From Thermoanaerobacterium sp. PSU-2 (GTDB taxonomy: Bacteria; Bacillota; Thermoanaerobacteria; Thermoanaerobacterales; Thermoanaerobacteraceae): a DNA stretch of 64,000 bases. This document shows, in pieces, positions 1-6,761 of the stretch. The stretch covers positions 1 to 64,000 of the forward strand of contig NZ_MSQD01000013.1 in assembly GCF_002102475.1 (NCBI RefSeq), read 5' to 3'. Positions within the stretch are counted from its first letter, which is position 1; each line of letters starts with the position of its first letter. The notes beneath the pieces were generated by a model that saw only the letters and a list, made by a program, of their open reading frames with translations, made no database searches and was not told where the DNA came from. Position numbers and translations under genes: made by a program.

Positions 1-21
1 AACTTAATTAATCTCAATTTT

Positions 22-99
22 TCAGGATGTGATATCTTGCTGTTTAACAAGTATAATAGATCTTCTAATAATAACAATAGATGCCAGAATAAAAATCAT
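22..99 (-). CDS. possible 25-residue membrane peptide
   Basis: A very short frame from an ATG encodes one hydrophobic stretch (rich in Ile, Leu and Val) followed by a basic, polar tail. It lies directly downstream of the 73-residue membrane ORF and in the same direction. A GAGGT-like sequence lies upstream but is far from this ATG; a TTG two codons earlier is another possible start. Other tiny membrane ORFs of this locus look similar in size and character. I do not recognise it, and it may not be translated. Confidence 0.2.
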   Translation of the reverse strand: MIFILASIVIIRRSIILVKQQDITS

Positions 100-132
100 T
101 AACAAATATCTTATTGTTATATCTACCTCATC

Positions 133-354
133 TCAATAAGTTAACTGAACATCCCTTATTTTTTTGTATGTATTATGTAAAATGAGTTGATGCAGTAATG
201 CCAGAAAAGTAACTAGTATCCAAACCAATATTACTGATAATATTCTGCTTTTATGAATCCATATATGGCCCATTATTTTAGCTGAAGTAAACCCTAATAT
301 AAACAAAGATATTATTACGACTACTCCCAATAAATATTGCCGTAAAAAACTCAA
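133..354 (-). CDS. small two-TM membrane protein, possibly 5'-truncated by IS200
   Basis: A frame of 73 codons with two hydrophobic segments (about residues 8-28 and 38-55) and a basic, polar C-terminus. No family is recognised. The only available start is a TTG lying a few bases from the right-end hairpin of the IS200 element, with no convincing ribosome binding site. The natural 5' end may therefore have been separated by the insertion. Its neighbours on the far side of the element are bacteriocin-like remnants and another tiny membrane protein on the same strand. An immunity or accessory role in that locus is an inference from position only. Confidence 0.4.
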   Translation of the reverse strand: MSFLRQYLLGVVVIISLFILGFTSAKIMGHIWIHKSRILSVILVWILVTFLALLHQLILHNTYKKIRDVQLTY

Positions 355-357
355 CCG

Positions 358-377
358 CCACCTGCTAAAGCAGGTGG
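358..377. repeat. IS200 right-end hairpin
   Basis: CCACCTGC and GCAGGTGG form an 8-bp stem around a TAAA loop, 23 bases beyond the transposase stop codon. Subterminal hairpins of this kind are bound by TnpA of the IS200/IS605 family. Confidence 0.7.
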
Positions 378-400
378 GTTGGATATGCCGCTTAAGCAGC

Positions 401-841
401 TTAAAACTCGCCTAAAGTAAAATTATCATTCTTTTGGTTTTCTTCTATGTCTTGATTTTGTATATACTCTATTATCACTTCATCTGTTACATTACCACTA
501 CTTGCTGCAAAATATCCTCGTGCCCATAAATGTTGTCCCCAGAATTGTTTGTTAAGCTCCTTATTTTCCATTAGTAACTTTCTTGAACTATATCCTTTTA
601 TATATTGCACTAACTTACTTACTGACATATGTGGTGGTGCTGACACTAGTATATGTATATGGTCTTTTGATACATGCCCTGATAATATTTCTACTTCGTT
701 ATTTTTACATACCATTCTTATTAGTTCTCTTGTTCTTTCTGCTATTTTCCCAACCAATACCGGTTTTCTGTATTTCGTTATCCATACTATATGATATTTT
801 AGGTCATATGTAGCATGCGACGACTTTCTATAATTTTGCAT
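401..841 (-). CDS. tnpA: IS200/IS605 family Y1 transposase
   Basis: A 146-residue protein of the normal length for IS200 TnpA, a single-strand-specific HUH transposase that cuts and rejoins the element's hairpin ends. The HUH motif is His61-Ile-His63, and the nucleophile is probably Tyr126 in EYIQNQ on the C-terminal helix. Other family features are visible, such as YHIVWITKYRKP near the N-terminus and FWGQHLWARGYF in the middle. The ATG at 841 is chosen because GAGGTG lies seven bases upstream. The frame appears intact, so the element may still be active. It sits inside a bacteriocin-like locus. Confidence 0.93.
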   Translation of the reverse strand: MQNYRKSSHATYDLKYHIVWITKYRKPVLVGKIAERTRELIRMVCKNNEVEILSGHVSKDHIHILVSAPPHMSVSKLVQYIKGYSSRKLLMENKELNKQFWGQHLWARGYFAASSGNVTDEVIIEYIQNQDIEENQKNDNFTLGEF

Positions 842-904
842 ATTTATCACCTCTAGTTTTATTTTTTACTAGAAGTGATTATTTATTTTGTTGACCTAAA
901 GGTT

Positions 905-918
905 TCAGCTTAAGCTGA
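905..918. repeat. IS200 left-end palindrome
   Basis: The palindrome TCAGCTTAAGCTGA lies upstream of tnpA. In IS200-type elements the left-end stem-loop is the TnpA binding site, and related structures in the 5' leader limit transposase translation. Confidence 0.55.
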
Positions 919-932
919 GGGATTTAACCCCA

Positions 933-1076
933 TTATACAGACATTAAACTTATAAAGCACATATTCTCGTGACATTTTTTTATTATAATATATATTTTGT
1001 ATTTTTTGTTTATTAATATAGAAATTGTTATATTCAGTAAAATTACAGCACATATTAACAGTATATATATAACCAT
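933..1076 (-). CDS. tiny membrane protein, immunity-like
   Basis: A 47-residue protein with one strong hydrophobic segment (about residues 1-21) and a basic region containing two Cys in its C-terminal half. The ATG at 1076 is preceded by AAGGAG at seven bases, so translation is credible. It follows a bacteriocin-like peptide remnant and a hairpin (1131-1160). The same order of peptide, hairpin and membrane ORF occurs again just upstream. A bacteriocin immunity function is plausible from this arrangement but not shown by sequence similarity that I can recognise. The gene ends right at the left side of the IS200 element, so its C-terminus could have been altered by the insertion. Confidence 0.45.
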   Translation of the reverse strand: MVIYILLICAVILLNITISILINKKYKIYIIIKKCHENMCFISLMSV

Positions 1077-1130
1077 TATGTAGCTCCTTATCATCTTTGT
1101 TTTATCTATCTCAATCATAAAAAATATAGC

Positions 1131-1160
1131 ATATGGCGGAATAACGTAATTCCGCCATAT
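1131..1160 (-). terminator. hairpin after bacteriocin-like remnant 1
   Basis: ATATGGCGGAAT pairs perfectly with ATTCCGCCATAT over 12 bp around a 6-nt loop, 18 bases after the stop codon of the peptide remnant. A T-rich stretch follows on the minus strand after a short gap. It could be a partial terminator or an mRNA-stabilising stem between the peptide and the membrane ORF. Confidence 0.6.
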
Positions 1161-1177
1161 TTCATTATTTTTTACCA

Positions 1178-1348
1178 CTAGCCAAAAAGTGCATATGATG
1201 CAGCTCCACCAAGTCCTCCAAGAATTCCTCCTCCTACTGCACCAGGTACAGTTCCAACAACCGGGAGAGTTATACTCCCTCCAGCAGCACCTGCTATTGC
1301 ACTTGAAACTGCACCTGTACCAATAGATTTAAGCTTTAAAATTATATG
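1178..1348 (-). pseudogene. class II bacteriocin-like peptide remnant 1
   Basis: An open frame of 56 codons, of which the last 45 or so encode a Gly/Ala-rich, GxxxG-containing, uncharged peptide (GAVSSAIAGAAGG, then PGAVGGGILGGLGGAA, ending YALFG). This composition is typical of the mature part of two-peptide (class IIb) or Blp-type bacteriocins. No usable start codon or double-glycine leader precedes it: an in-frame TAA lies at 1349-1351 and no ATG, GTG or TTG follows. I therefore read it as a copy that has lost its leader. The call rests on composition and context only. Confidence 0.5.
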
Positions 1349-1354
1349 TTATAT

Positions 1355-1527
1355 TCACTTGCTATTTTTCATAAAAAAAGGAATCCCTAAAATAACAAAA
1401 ATTACCGAAGGAAATATAGCAATTGCTATATTATTATTAAAAAATTTAAAAGCCAATATAAGAGATACTATTTGAACAACTATCCAACCACTTATAAAAA
1501 AATCACTTTCTGCCTATTCTTGGGCAT
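1355..1527 (-). pseudogene. tiny two-TM membrane protein with frameshift, immunity-like
   Basis: An ATG at 1527 with AGGAGG upstream begins a frame that stops after 11 codons at a run of seven A/T bases (1496-1502). One extra base in that run would join it to a downstream frame. The result would be a protein of about 57 residues with two hydrophobic segments, ending in FFMKNSK at 1355. The start signal and the long hydrophobic downstream frame suggest a real gene broken by a homopolymer change, or a sequencing error. It stands between two bacteriocin-like remnants, which fits an immunity protein, but no family is recognised. Confidence 0.45.
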
Positions 1528-1551
1528 TTTCTTTCCTCCTAAAAGAATTTT

Positions 1552-1587
1552 GTACAACTATTCTGTAGTATTACAGAATAGTTGTAC
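1552..1587 (-). terminator. strong hairpin after bacteriocin-like remnant 2
   Basis: GTACAACTATTCTGTA pairs perfectly with TACAGAATAGTTGTAC (16 bp) around a GTAT loop, only 9 bases after the stop codon of the peptide remnant. The minus-strand sequence beyond is moderately T-rich. It occupies the same position as the hairpin at 1131-1160. Confidence 0.65.
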
Positions 1588-1596
1588 TTATTAAAA

Positions 1597-1742
1597 TTAC
1601 CACCATCCAAATACACAATATGCAATTCCACCAATTAGAGCACCACCAACAAACCCTGCAGCTCCTCCAATACCTACCCCTGCTAAAGTTCCAGCATATG
1701 GAACCACAGAACCTGCTGCGCACCTAAAGTAGCTCTATGTTT
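1597..1742 (-). pseudogene. class II bacteriocin-like peptide remnant 2
   Basis: The frame encodes a peptide rich in Gly, Ala and Val (GSVVPYAGTLAGVGIGGAAG, then FVGGALIGGIAYCVFGWW) with several GxxxG motifs and an aromatic C-terminus, as in class II bacteriocins. At about 1717-1720 the reading frame appears to have lost one base. Restoring it joins an upstream RATLGA segment, which is open back to 1742. No leader or start codon is seen. The structure parallels remnant 1. The family call is from composition and arrangement, so it stays tentative. Confidence 0.45.
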
Positions 1743-2084
1743 TTAAAATGCCATGGTAAATTTTTACAAAATAGTAACTAAAAATTATTAACAACACTTG
1801 ATGACTTAGAAATTATGCTTATTTTTTGTATAATTTATTCAACTTATAATCCTCTTCTATGTATACGATTATCTCTGTTAATAATCCTTGTTCAACCTCT
1901 TCTTTATAATAATACAAAGCAACTGATTTTTTCAATATCCGAAAGTATACTCTTTTCAGCTATTTTGAATAAAATTATCTATAAAAAGTATACTTTCGTA
2001 TACAAAATTTATAGCAGAAAAAGGATTTTTTATCTTTTTGTAGAATTATATCATAATATTATGATTTTAGTGTGAGGGATTGTA
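1743..2084. other. AT-rich intergenic region upstream of the GAF/LuxR regulator
   Basis: This stretch holds no gene I trust. An 86-codon frame (1815-2075) is hydrophobic and low-complexity with no ribosome binding site. The notable structure is the inverted repeat at 1940-1998. The sequence GTGAGGGATTGTA just before 2085 provides the ribosome binding site of the regulator. Confidence 0.5.
1940..1998. promoter_or_regulatory. long inverted repeat, candidate operator
   Basis: CGAAAGTATACTCTTTT (1940-1956) is mirrored by AAAAAGTATACTTTCG (1983-1998) with one mismatch. The core of each arm, GTATAC, is itself a palindrome. It lies 87 bases upstream of the GAF/LuxR-type gene and could be its autoregulatory site or a hairpin in its leader. 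Confidence 0.4.
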
Positions 2085-2894
2085 ATGAATAAAATTATTC
2101 GCTTTACAACAGATAGCTGTGTTTTTCTTGAATCATATAAAAGATGCAATAATTTAAACGTTAATAAAAATTTAAATTCCTTGTCATATTACAACATTGT
2201 ATACGAAGAAGATTTAAAGAAAAAAATTAATTTATTGATTAATGCCTTCAAACGTTCTTTAGAAAACTTATACGTTTTTCAAGAAAATAATCATTATATT
2301 TATATTTTGTGTGATGCTAATGGCATTGTTCTTGATATTTCATGTCCAAGAAATTTGCTTAAATATTGCCATGAAATAAATCTTAAGCCAGGTTGTAGTT
2401 TAAATGAGAAAGATTGCGGTACTAATGCAGTATCATTAGCTTTAACAGAAAAATGTGAAGTATACATAAACGGAAAAGAACACTATTGTTTTTTATTTCA
2501 CAATCTTCATTGTATTGCATTGCCTATATATGACGAAAATAATAATATTATAGGAATATGCGATATTTCATCAATCACAGAAAAAGAATATACATATGCA
2601 CCTTCATTTATTTATTTGCTTGTAAAATATATAAGAGACGAGTATTTAAAATTAATATATGAGGAATATCTAACTACGCTTAATCCCGTTGAAATTAATA
2701 TATTATCAAGTGTATCAAGAGGTAAATCTGAATTTGAAATAGCTAATTCATTAAAAATTTCTGTCCCATATGTGAAGAAGATAAAAAATAGCATAAAAAA
2801 TAAGCTTCATTGCAAAGATATAGAAGAATGCATATTTATTGCTGGTAAGCTTGATTTATTAGGATATTTTCATATGTATCATAAATTAATATAA
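2085..2894 (+). CDS. GAF-domain transcriptional regulator with LuxR-type HTH
   Basis: A 269-residue protein. The middle part (about residues 70-165) resembles the GAF-like sensor of AcoR/DhaR-type activators, with CDANGIVLDI, a GCSLNEKDCGTNAVSLAL segment and LPIYDENNNIIGICDIS. The C-terminal 65 residues (LNPVEINILSSVSRGKSEFE onward) look like a LuxR/GerE helix-turn-helix, with the expected recognition region around SLKISVPYVKKIKNSIKNKL. There is no sigma-54 AAA domain. Several Cys residues in the sensor could be functional. It is divergent from the bacteriocin-like remnants and probably regulates that locus; the ligand is unknown. Confidence 0.75.
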   Translation: MNKIIRFTTDSCVFLESYKRCNNLNVNKNLNSLSYYNIVYEEDLKKKINLLINAFKRSLENLYVFQENNHYIYILCDANGIVLDISCPRNLLKYCHEINLKPGCSLNEKDCGTNAVSLALTEKCEVYINGKEHYCFLFHNLHCIALPIYDENNNIIGICDISSITEKEYTYAPSFIYLLVKYIRDEYLKLIYEEYLTTLNPVEINILSSVSRGKSEFEIANSLKISVPYVKKIKNSIKNKLHCKDIEECIFIAGKLDLLGYFHMYHKLI

Positions 2895-2932
2895 CAATAG
2901 ATTTTATATAACTAAAAATACCAATTTTTCAA

Positions 2933-2966
2933 AAGGCTTCTACACGTTCTCTCGTGTAGAAGCCTT
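2933..2966 (-). terminator. terminator of the amt-glnB operon
   Basis: AAGGCTTCTACACG pairs with CGTGTAGAAGCCTT around a short loop, and TTTT follows on the minus strand. It lies 18 bases past the PII gene stop and also sits downstream of the convergent GAF/LuxR gene, so it may serve both. Confidence 0.8.
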
Positions 2967-2984
2967 GGTAATTTCACTAAATCT

Positions 2985-3323
2985 TTATATTGCTTTTTCT
3001 CCGCGCTCACCGGTTCTTATCCTTATGGCGTCTTGTATGTCGTATATGAATATCTTTCCATCGCCTACATTGCCTGTTCTTGCTACTTTCGTAACAGCAT
3101 CTACGATGCTTTCAACGCTTCCATCATCTGTCACTATTTCTACCTTAACTTTAGGAAGGAGGCTTATCTCAATTTCCGCTCCTCTGTAAATCTCTTTTTT
3201 ACCTTTCTGATGTCCACATCCAAAAACCTGTGACACCGTCATCCCGTGTATTTTCAGCTTATTAAGCTCTGATTTTACATCTTCCAAAACATCCGGTCTT
3301 ATTATGCATTCAACTTTCTTCAT
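2985..3323 (-). CDS. glnB: nitrogen regulatory protein PII (GlnB/GlnK family)
   Basis: A 112-residue PII signalling protein that senses 2-oxoglutarate and ATP/ADP and controls ammonium transporters. It starts MKKVECIIRPDVLEDVKSEL. The T-loop region reads KGKKEIYRGAEIEISLLPK, the B-loop RTGNVGDGKIFI, and the C-loop RIRTGERG. Tyr46 is kept, but the position of Tyr51, which is uridylylated in enteric PII, is Ile. Control by uridylylation is therefore unlikely, as in many Firmicutes. Its ATG overlaps the amt stop codon (ATGA), so the two are translationally coupled and PII probably acts on that Amt trimer. Confidence 0.93.
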   Translation of the reverse strand: MKKVECIIRPDVLEDVKSELNKLKIHGMTVSQVFGCGHQKGKKEIYRGAEIEISLLPKVKVEIVTDDGSVESIVDAVTKVARTGNVGDGKIFIYDIQDAIRIRTGERGEKAI

Positions 3324-4915
3324 AACTTTACCCCCTTGCTTAGTACAACATCATCTAAAACTTGTGGACTTTTTATATTTTTTTCAATCACACCATCCGA
3401 GTACACAACAGGCGTCAATTGGAAATCAGGATATGCTAAAACGCCCATTTCCGGCAAATCAAGCCCTGCGATTTCATCTTCCGGTTTGACTCTTATACCC
3501 ATTATAGCATCAAGAGCTTTATAGAACAAGTAGCTTAATCCAAATCCATATACGACTATAACCGCCATATCTATAAGCTGTGCCCAAAGTTGACCTGTAC
3601 TGCCATAAAGTATTCCTGTTACAGCACCTTGTACTCCGTTGAGTCCTGCACCATATGTGCCATCTGCAAATATGCCGACGCTTAAAATACCCCACAAGCC
3701 ATTCACACCGTGTACAGAAAATGCTCCTACCGGATCATCTATCTTAAGTTTATTTTCAACAAAAGCAACAGACACGCAGACCAAAATGCCAGCCACAGCA
3801 CCGATTATAAAAGCTGATATTCCATTTACAAATGCACATGGAGCTGTTATCGCCACAAGTCCGGCAAGAGCACCATTACACATCATCGACGGATCAGGTT
3901 TTCCATATTTAACCCACATATAAAGCATTGCAACAAGTCCTCCTACAGCCCCGGCGATCATGGTATTTGTTGCAACAACCGCCAACCTTAGATCCGTTCC
4001 ATTAAGTGTTGAACCTGCATTGAATGCAAACCATCCAAAGAAAAGTATGATCGTACCGAGAATGGCCATTGGTATATCATGGCCTGGTATTGCTACAGGT
4101 GTACCATCCTTCTTGAATTTCCCTATCCTCGGTCCTATGACCATCGCTCCTGCAAGTGCCATCATGCCCCCCATTGCATGAACGACACCAGATCCTGCAA
4201 AATCAATTACACCATTCCCCAGGCCGAGTTTGGCTCCAAGCTGTGAAAGCCATCCTCCTCCCCAGACCCATCCACCATAGATGGGATAATAAACCATTGA
4301 GACAAAAAACGATCCAATGACAACCGCTAAAAATTTAACTCTTTCTGCCATCGCACCAGTAGGTATTGTAACCGTCGTATCCATAAATACCATCTCAAAG
4401 AAGAACAACGCATACACACCTACATCATACGTTCCACCGCTTGATAGGAAAAATCCATTAAGCCCCAGTAAATTCCATCCTCCTATGCTTAGTGCGTGGT
4501 TTAAAGGTGCTGTACCACCAAGGCTTGAAAATGAACCAGAGCCGCCCATCATAAATGCAAAACCTGTCAAGAAAAATCCAACAGTACCTACTAAAAATAC
4601 CATAAGATTCATGGCCATAGTGTGCATTGCATTTTTAGCCTGTGTAAAGCCAGTTTCAACAAGTGCAAACCCAGCCTGAAAGAAGAATATCAAAAATGCA
4701 GTTAGCATTACCCATACAAAATTAATGCCAAGCTTATTCTTTGCAACCTGTGTAGCTACCTCTTCTAATGTAGGCTTGCCTGCAACTGCGCTTGCAATGT
4801 CCTTCGCAGTGCCAAGATTTGCTCCCGTTGGATCGCCACCAGCAGCATATACCACCCCCACTGTCATTGCCAAAAGTAATGCCAATACAATACCTATTAC
4901 AATTTTCTTTTTCAT
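3320..4915 (-). CDS. amt: ammonium transporter, Amt family
   Basis: A 531-residue ammonium channel, longer than the usual 400-450. It has an N-terminal signal-like segment (MKKKIVIGIVLALLLAMTVG...YAA), an extra region of about 40 residues, then about eleven membrane helices. Amt signatures are visible, such as FDFAGSGVVHAMGG (first pore His) and DDPVGAFSVHGVNGLWG (second pore His). The ATG at 4915 is chosen because GGAGG lies nine bases upstream; an ATG further upstream has no such site. The gene is coupled to glnB and preceded by a small membrane gene. A second amt lies upstream in the same direction. Confidence 0.93.
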   Translation of the reverse strand: MKKKIVIGIVLALLLAMTVGVVYAAGGDPTGANLGTAKDIASAVAGKPTLEEVATQVAKNKLGINFVWVMLTAFLIFFFQAGFALVETGFTQAKNAMHTMAMNLMVFLVGTVGFFLTGFAFMMGGSGSFSSLGGTAPLNHALSIGGWNLLGLNGFFLSSGGTYDVGVYALFFFEMVFMDTTVTIPTGAMAERVKFLAVVIGSFFVSMVYYPIYGGWVWGGGWLSQLGAKLGLGNGVIDFAGSGVVHAMGGMMALAGAMVIGPRIGKFKKDGTPVAIPGHDIPMAILGTIILFFGWFAFNAGSTLNGTDLRLAVVATNTMIAGAVGGLVAMLYMWVKYGKPDPSMMCNGALAGLVAITAPCAFVNGISAFIIGAVAGILVCVSVAFVENKLKIDDPVGAFSVHGVNGLWGILSVGIFADGTYGAGLNGVQGAVTGILYGSTGQLWAQLIDMAVIVVYGFGLSYLFYKALDAIMGIRVKPEDEIAGLDLPEMGVLAYPDFQLTPVVYSDGVIEKNIKSPQVLDDVVLSKGVKL

Positions 4916-4942
4916 GAAAAGCACCTCCATATTATTTAACTT

Positions 4943-5188
4943 TTATATTCTCTTAAAATTTCTAATTGAAAACTTTTTGTCTTTTATGTTTTTTGAAAGA
5001 TTGTAAATCCTTACAAAATAGATTATTACAAGGTAGACAATTGGCAAAGCCATTATAAATGCTGGCACGCTATTGGAAAAGATTATTATTGTATTATGCA
5101 TAGATATGCTGTATAATATAAACGCTAAAGCTAAAATAAAAATTATTGTATTTATAGTGTATAGTGTGATGATAGGGATTTTTTTCAT
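4943..5188 (-). CDS. small two-TM membrane protein in the ammonium operon
   Basis: An 81-residue protein with hydrophobic segments at about residues 7-27 and 40-60 and a highly basic C-terminal tail (NLSKNIKDKKFSIRNFKRI). The ribosome binding site AAAGGAGGTGATG upstream of the ATG is excellent, so this is a genuine gene. It lies between the two amt genes, 27 bases ahead of amt-glnB, and follows an attenuator-like hairpin. No family is recognised. A role in modulating ammonium transport is suggested by position only. Confidence 0.7.
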   Translation of the reverse strand: MKKIPIITLYTINTIIFILALAFILYSISMHNTIIIFSNSVPAFIMALPIVYLVIIYFVRIYNLSKNIKDKKFSIRNFKRI

Positions 5189-5207
5189 CTATGTCATCAC
5201 CTCCTTT

Positions 5208-5254
5208 CAAAAAATGAAGGTGCTTAGATCTCTAAGATTTAAGCACCCTTGCTT
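5208..5254 (-). terminator. attenuator-like hairpin before the small protein-amt-glnB genes
   Basis: On the minus strand GGTGCTTA (5247-5240) pairs with TAAGCACC (5226-5219), followed by TTCATTTTTT, which makes an intrinsic terminator. The 5' arm can instead form a small stem AAGC/GCTT around a six-base loop AAGGGT (5254-5241). The two structures exclude each other. The loop has A at position 1 and G at position 4, the pattern recognised by ANTAR antiterminators. It lies between amt (ends 5279) and the next gene, so it could also act as a simple terminator. Confidence 0.55.
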
Positions 5255-5278
5255 TTTTATCGAATGACTATTGTTTTA

Positions 5279-6601
5279 TTATTGATTAAAGTCAAAAGCT
5301 TTAAAGCCAATGTTGTACGCTTCTTCACCATGTTCAACTATATCAAGTCCTAATTCCTCTTCTTCTTTAGTAACTCTAAGCTCCATAAATAAGCTTATAA
5401 ATTTCAATATTATAAATGACATAAGCCCTGCAAAGATGTAAGTTGTAACAACACCCGTAAGCTGAATAAGCAATTGATTCGGATTGCCGTAAAATAAACC
5501 ATTAGCACCTGCAGGATTTATAGCTTTTGTTGCAAAAAGTCCTGTAGCCAGTGCACCCCATGTACCGCCAACACCGTGTATACCAAACGCATCAAGTGAA
5601 TCGTCATATCCAAATTTATGCTTGATGTAATTGACAGATATGAAACATATTATACCTGATATGACTCCTATTGCAATCGCAGAAACTGCTGTCACATATC
5701 CTGCTGCTGGTGTAATAGCTACAAGCCCTGCTACAGCGCCACTTACAGCACCAAGTAATGTAGGCTTACCGCTTACTTTCCATTCTGTTAACACCCAACC
5801 CATGGAGGCGGCAGCGGCAGCAGTATTTGTCACGACAAATGCATTAACCGCCAGACCATTTACGGATAAAGCACTTCCTGCATTAAATCCAAACCAGCCA
5901 AACCATAAGAATGCTGCTCCCATCAAAACCATAGGCATGTGATGTGGTACCATCTTTGTATTTTTTCTCTTGCCCAGTATTAAAGCTGCTACAAGTCCTG
6001 AAACTCCAGAGCTTATGTGAACGACTGTACCACCTGCAAAGTCCAATGCGCCTAAGTTTTTAAGCCATCCACCATTTCCCCATACCCAATGTGCAAGTGG
6101 ATCATATACTAATGTAGTCCAAATAAGCGTAAATACGATGAATGCTGAAAATCTCATTCTTTCCGCAAATGCACCCGTTATTAAAGCAGGTGTTATTATG
6201 GCAAACATCAATTGATATACCATAAACGCCAAAAGGGGTATCGTCGATGAATAAGTACCATCAGGTCCAAGACCAATATTGCTAAGACCAGCCCAATGTA
6301 GATTTCCTATCAAGTGGTATGTATCACCACTGAAGGATAATGAAAATCCAAATAATACCCATTGTACAGAAATAAGTGCAATAATAGTGAAACTTTGCAT
6401 CATTATGCTTATGACATTTTTCCCATTAACCATACCGCCGTAGAAAAATGCCAATCCCGGCGTCATGATCATGACTAATGCCGATGAAAATAGTATAAAT
6501 GCTGTATCACCTGTGTCTATCTTGCCTGTCGATGCAAAAGCCATATTTGGTATTAAAACTGCCAATAAGAACATCAATGTAATGAATATCTTTTTCTTCA
6601 C
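5279..6601 (-). CDS. amt: ammonium transporter, Amt family (second copy)
   Basis: A 440-residue ammonium transporter with a cleavable-type N-terminal signal (MKKKIFITLMFLLAVLIPNMAFA) and about eleven membrane helices. The pore regions are visible at ALDFAGGTVVHISSGVSG and DDSLDAFGIHGVGGTWGAL, each with a conserved His. The start is a GTG with AGGAGG seven bases upstream. An overlapping ATG two bases earlier is closed at once by TGA. The gene has its own promoter and a leader with an attenuator-like hairpin. It is a more ordinary length than the other amt and differs from it strongly, so this is not a recent duplication. Confidence 0.92.
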   Translation of the reverse strand: MKKKIFITLMFLLAVLIPNMAFASTGKIDTGDTAFILFSSALVMIMTPGLAFFYGGMVNGKNVISIMMQSFTIIALISVQWVLFGFSLSFSGDTYHLIGNLHWAGLSNIGLGPDGTYSSTIPLLAFMVYQLMFAIITPALITGAFAERMRFSAFIVFTLIWTTLVYDPLAHWVWGNGGWLKNLGALDFAGGTVVHISSGVSGLVAALILGKRKNTKMVPHHMPMVLMGAAFLWFGWFGFNAGSALSVNGLAVNAFVVTNTAAAAASMGWVLTEWKVSGKPTLLGAVSGAVAGLVAITPAAGYVTAVSAIAIGVISGIICFISVNYIKHKFGYDDSLDAFGIHGVGGTWGALATGLFATKAINPAGANGLFYGNPNQLLIQLTGVVTTYIFAGLMSFIILKFISLFMELRVTKEEEELGLDIVEHGEEAYNIGFKAFDFNQ

Positions 6602-6632
6602 ATTTATTCCTCCTTTAAAAATAATAAAAGAA

Positions 6633-6679
6633 GACGCCCTAATACATAGGTTACCTATGAATTAGAGCGCCTTTGCTCT
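6633..6679 (-). terminator. attenuator-like leader hairpin of amt
   Basis: On the minus strand an 18-bp stem with a few mismatches (6671-6654 with 6650-6633) is followed by TCTTCTTTTATTATTTTT, as in an intrinsic terminator. Its 5' arm overlaps a second stem, AGAGC/GCTCT, around the six-base loop AAAGGC (6679-6664). The loop has A1 and G4, as in ANTAR-protein RNA targets. The arrangement matches the hairpin at 5208-5254. I could not find a convincing first (P1) stem-loop upstream. Confidence 0.55.
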
Positions 6680-6715
6680 GTCGATTTAAAGTAATAATAT
6701 TTATCTTTAGTCAAG

Positions 6716-6743
6716 ATTATACTACTATTTTATAATATGTCAA
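6716..6743 (-). promoter_or_regulatory. sigma-A promoter of the second amt gene
   Basis: TTGACA (6743-6738) and TATAAT (6721-6716) are separated by 16 bases on the minus strand. This gives a leader of about 110 bases that includes the attenuator-like hairpin. Confidence 0.75.
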
Positions 6744-6761
6744 TACCTATACTAAAATTAT

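Larger units (their letters stand above)
356..930 (-). mobile_element. IS200/IS605-family insertion sequence (single-gene, IS200 type)
   Basis: The element contains one Y1 transposase gene flanked by imperfect-palindrome ends. The right end has a perfect 8-bp stem with a 4-nt loop at 358-377. The left end has the palindrome TCAGCTTAAGCTGA at 905-918. This is the expected layout of an IS200-type element, which lacks terminal inverted repeats and target duplications. There is no accompanying tnpB. The exact boundaries are estimated, because the cleavage sites cannot be fixed without an empty-site comparison. Confidence 0.8.

Noticed and set aside
549-813. Plus-strand frames opposite the IS200 transposase
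   Set aside because: They are antisense shadows of tnpA, without ribosome binding sites or recognisable domains.
1178-1371. ATG at about 1371 followed by AAAAATAGCAAG as the start of a bacteriocin leader
   Set aside because: That frame stops after five codons and is better read as the C-terminal end of the upstream tiny membrane protein.
1815-2075. 86-codon frame on the plus strand before the GAF/LuxR gene
   Set aside because: Hydrophobic, low-complexity, no ribosome binding site, and it contains the inverted repeat. Typical of AT-rich chance frames.
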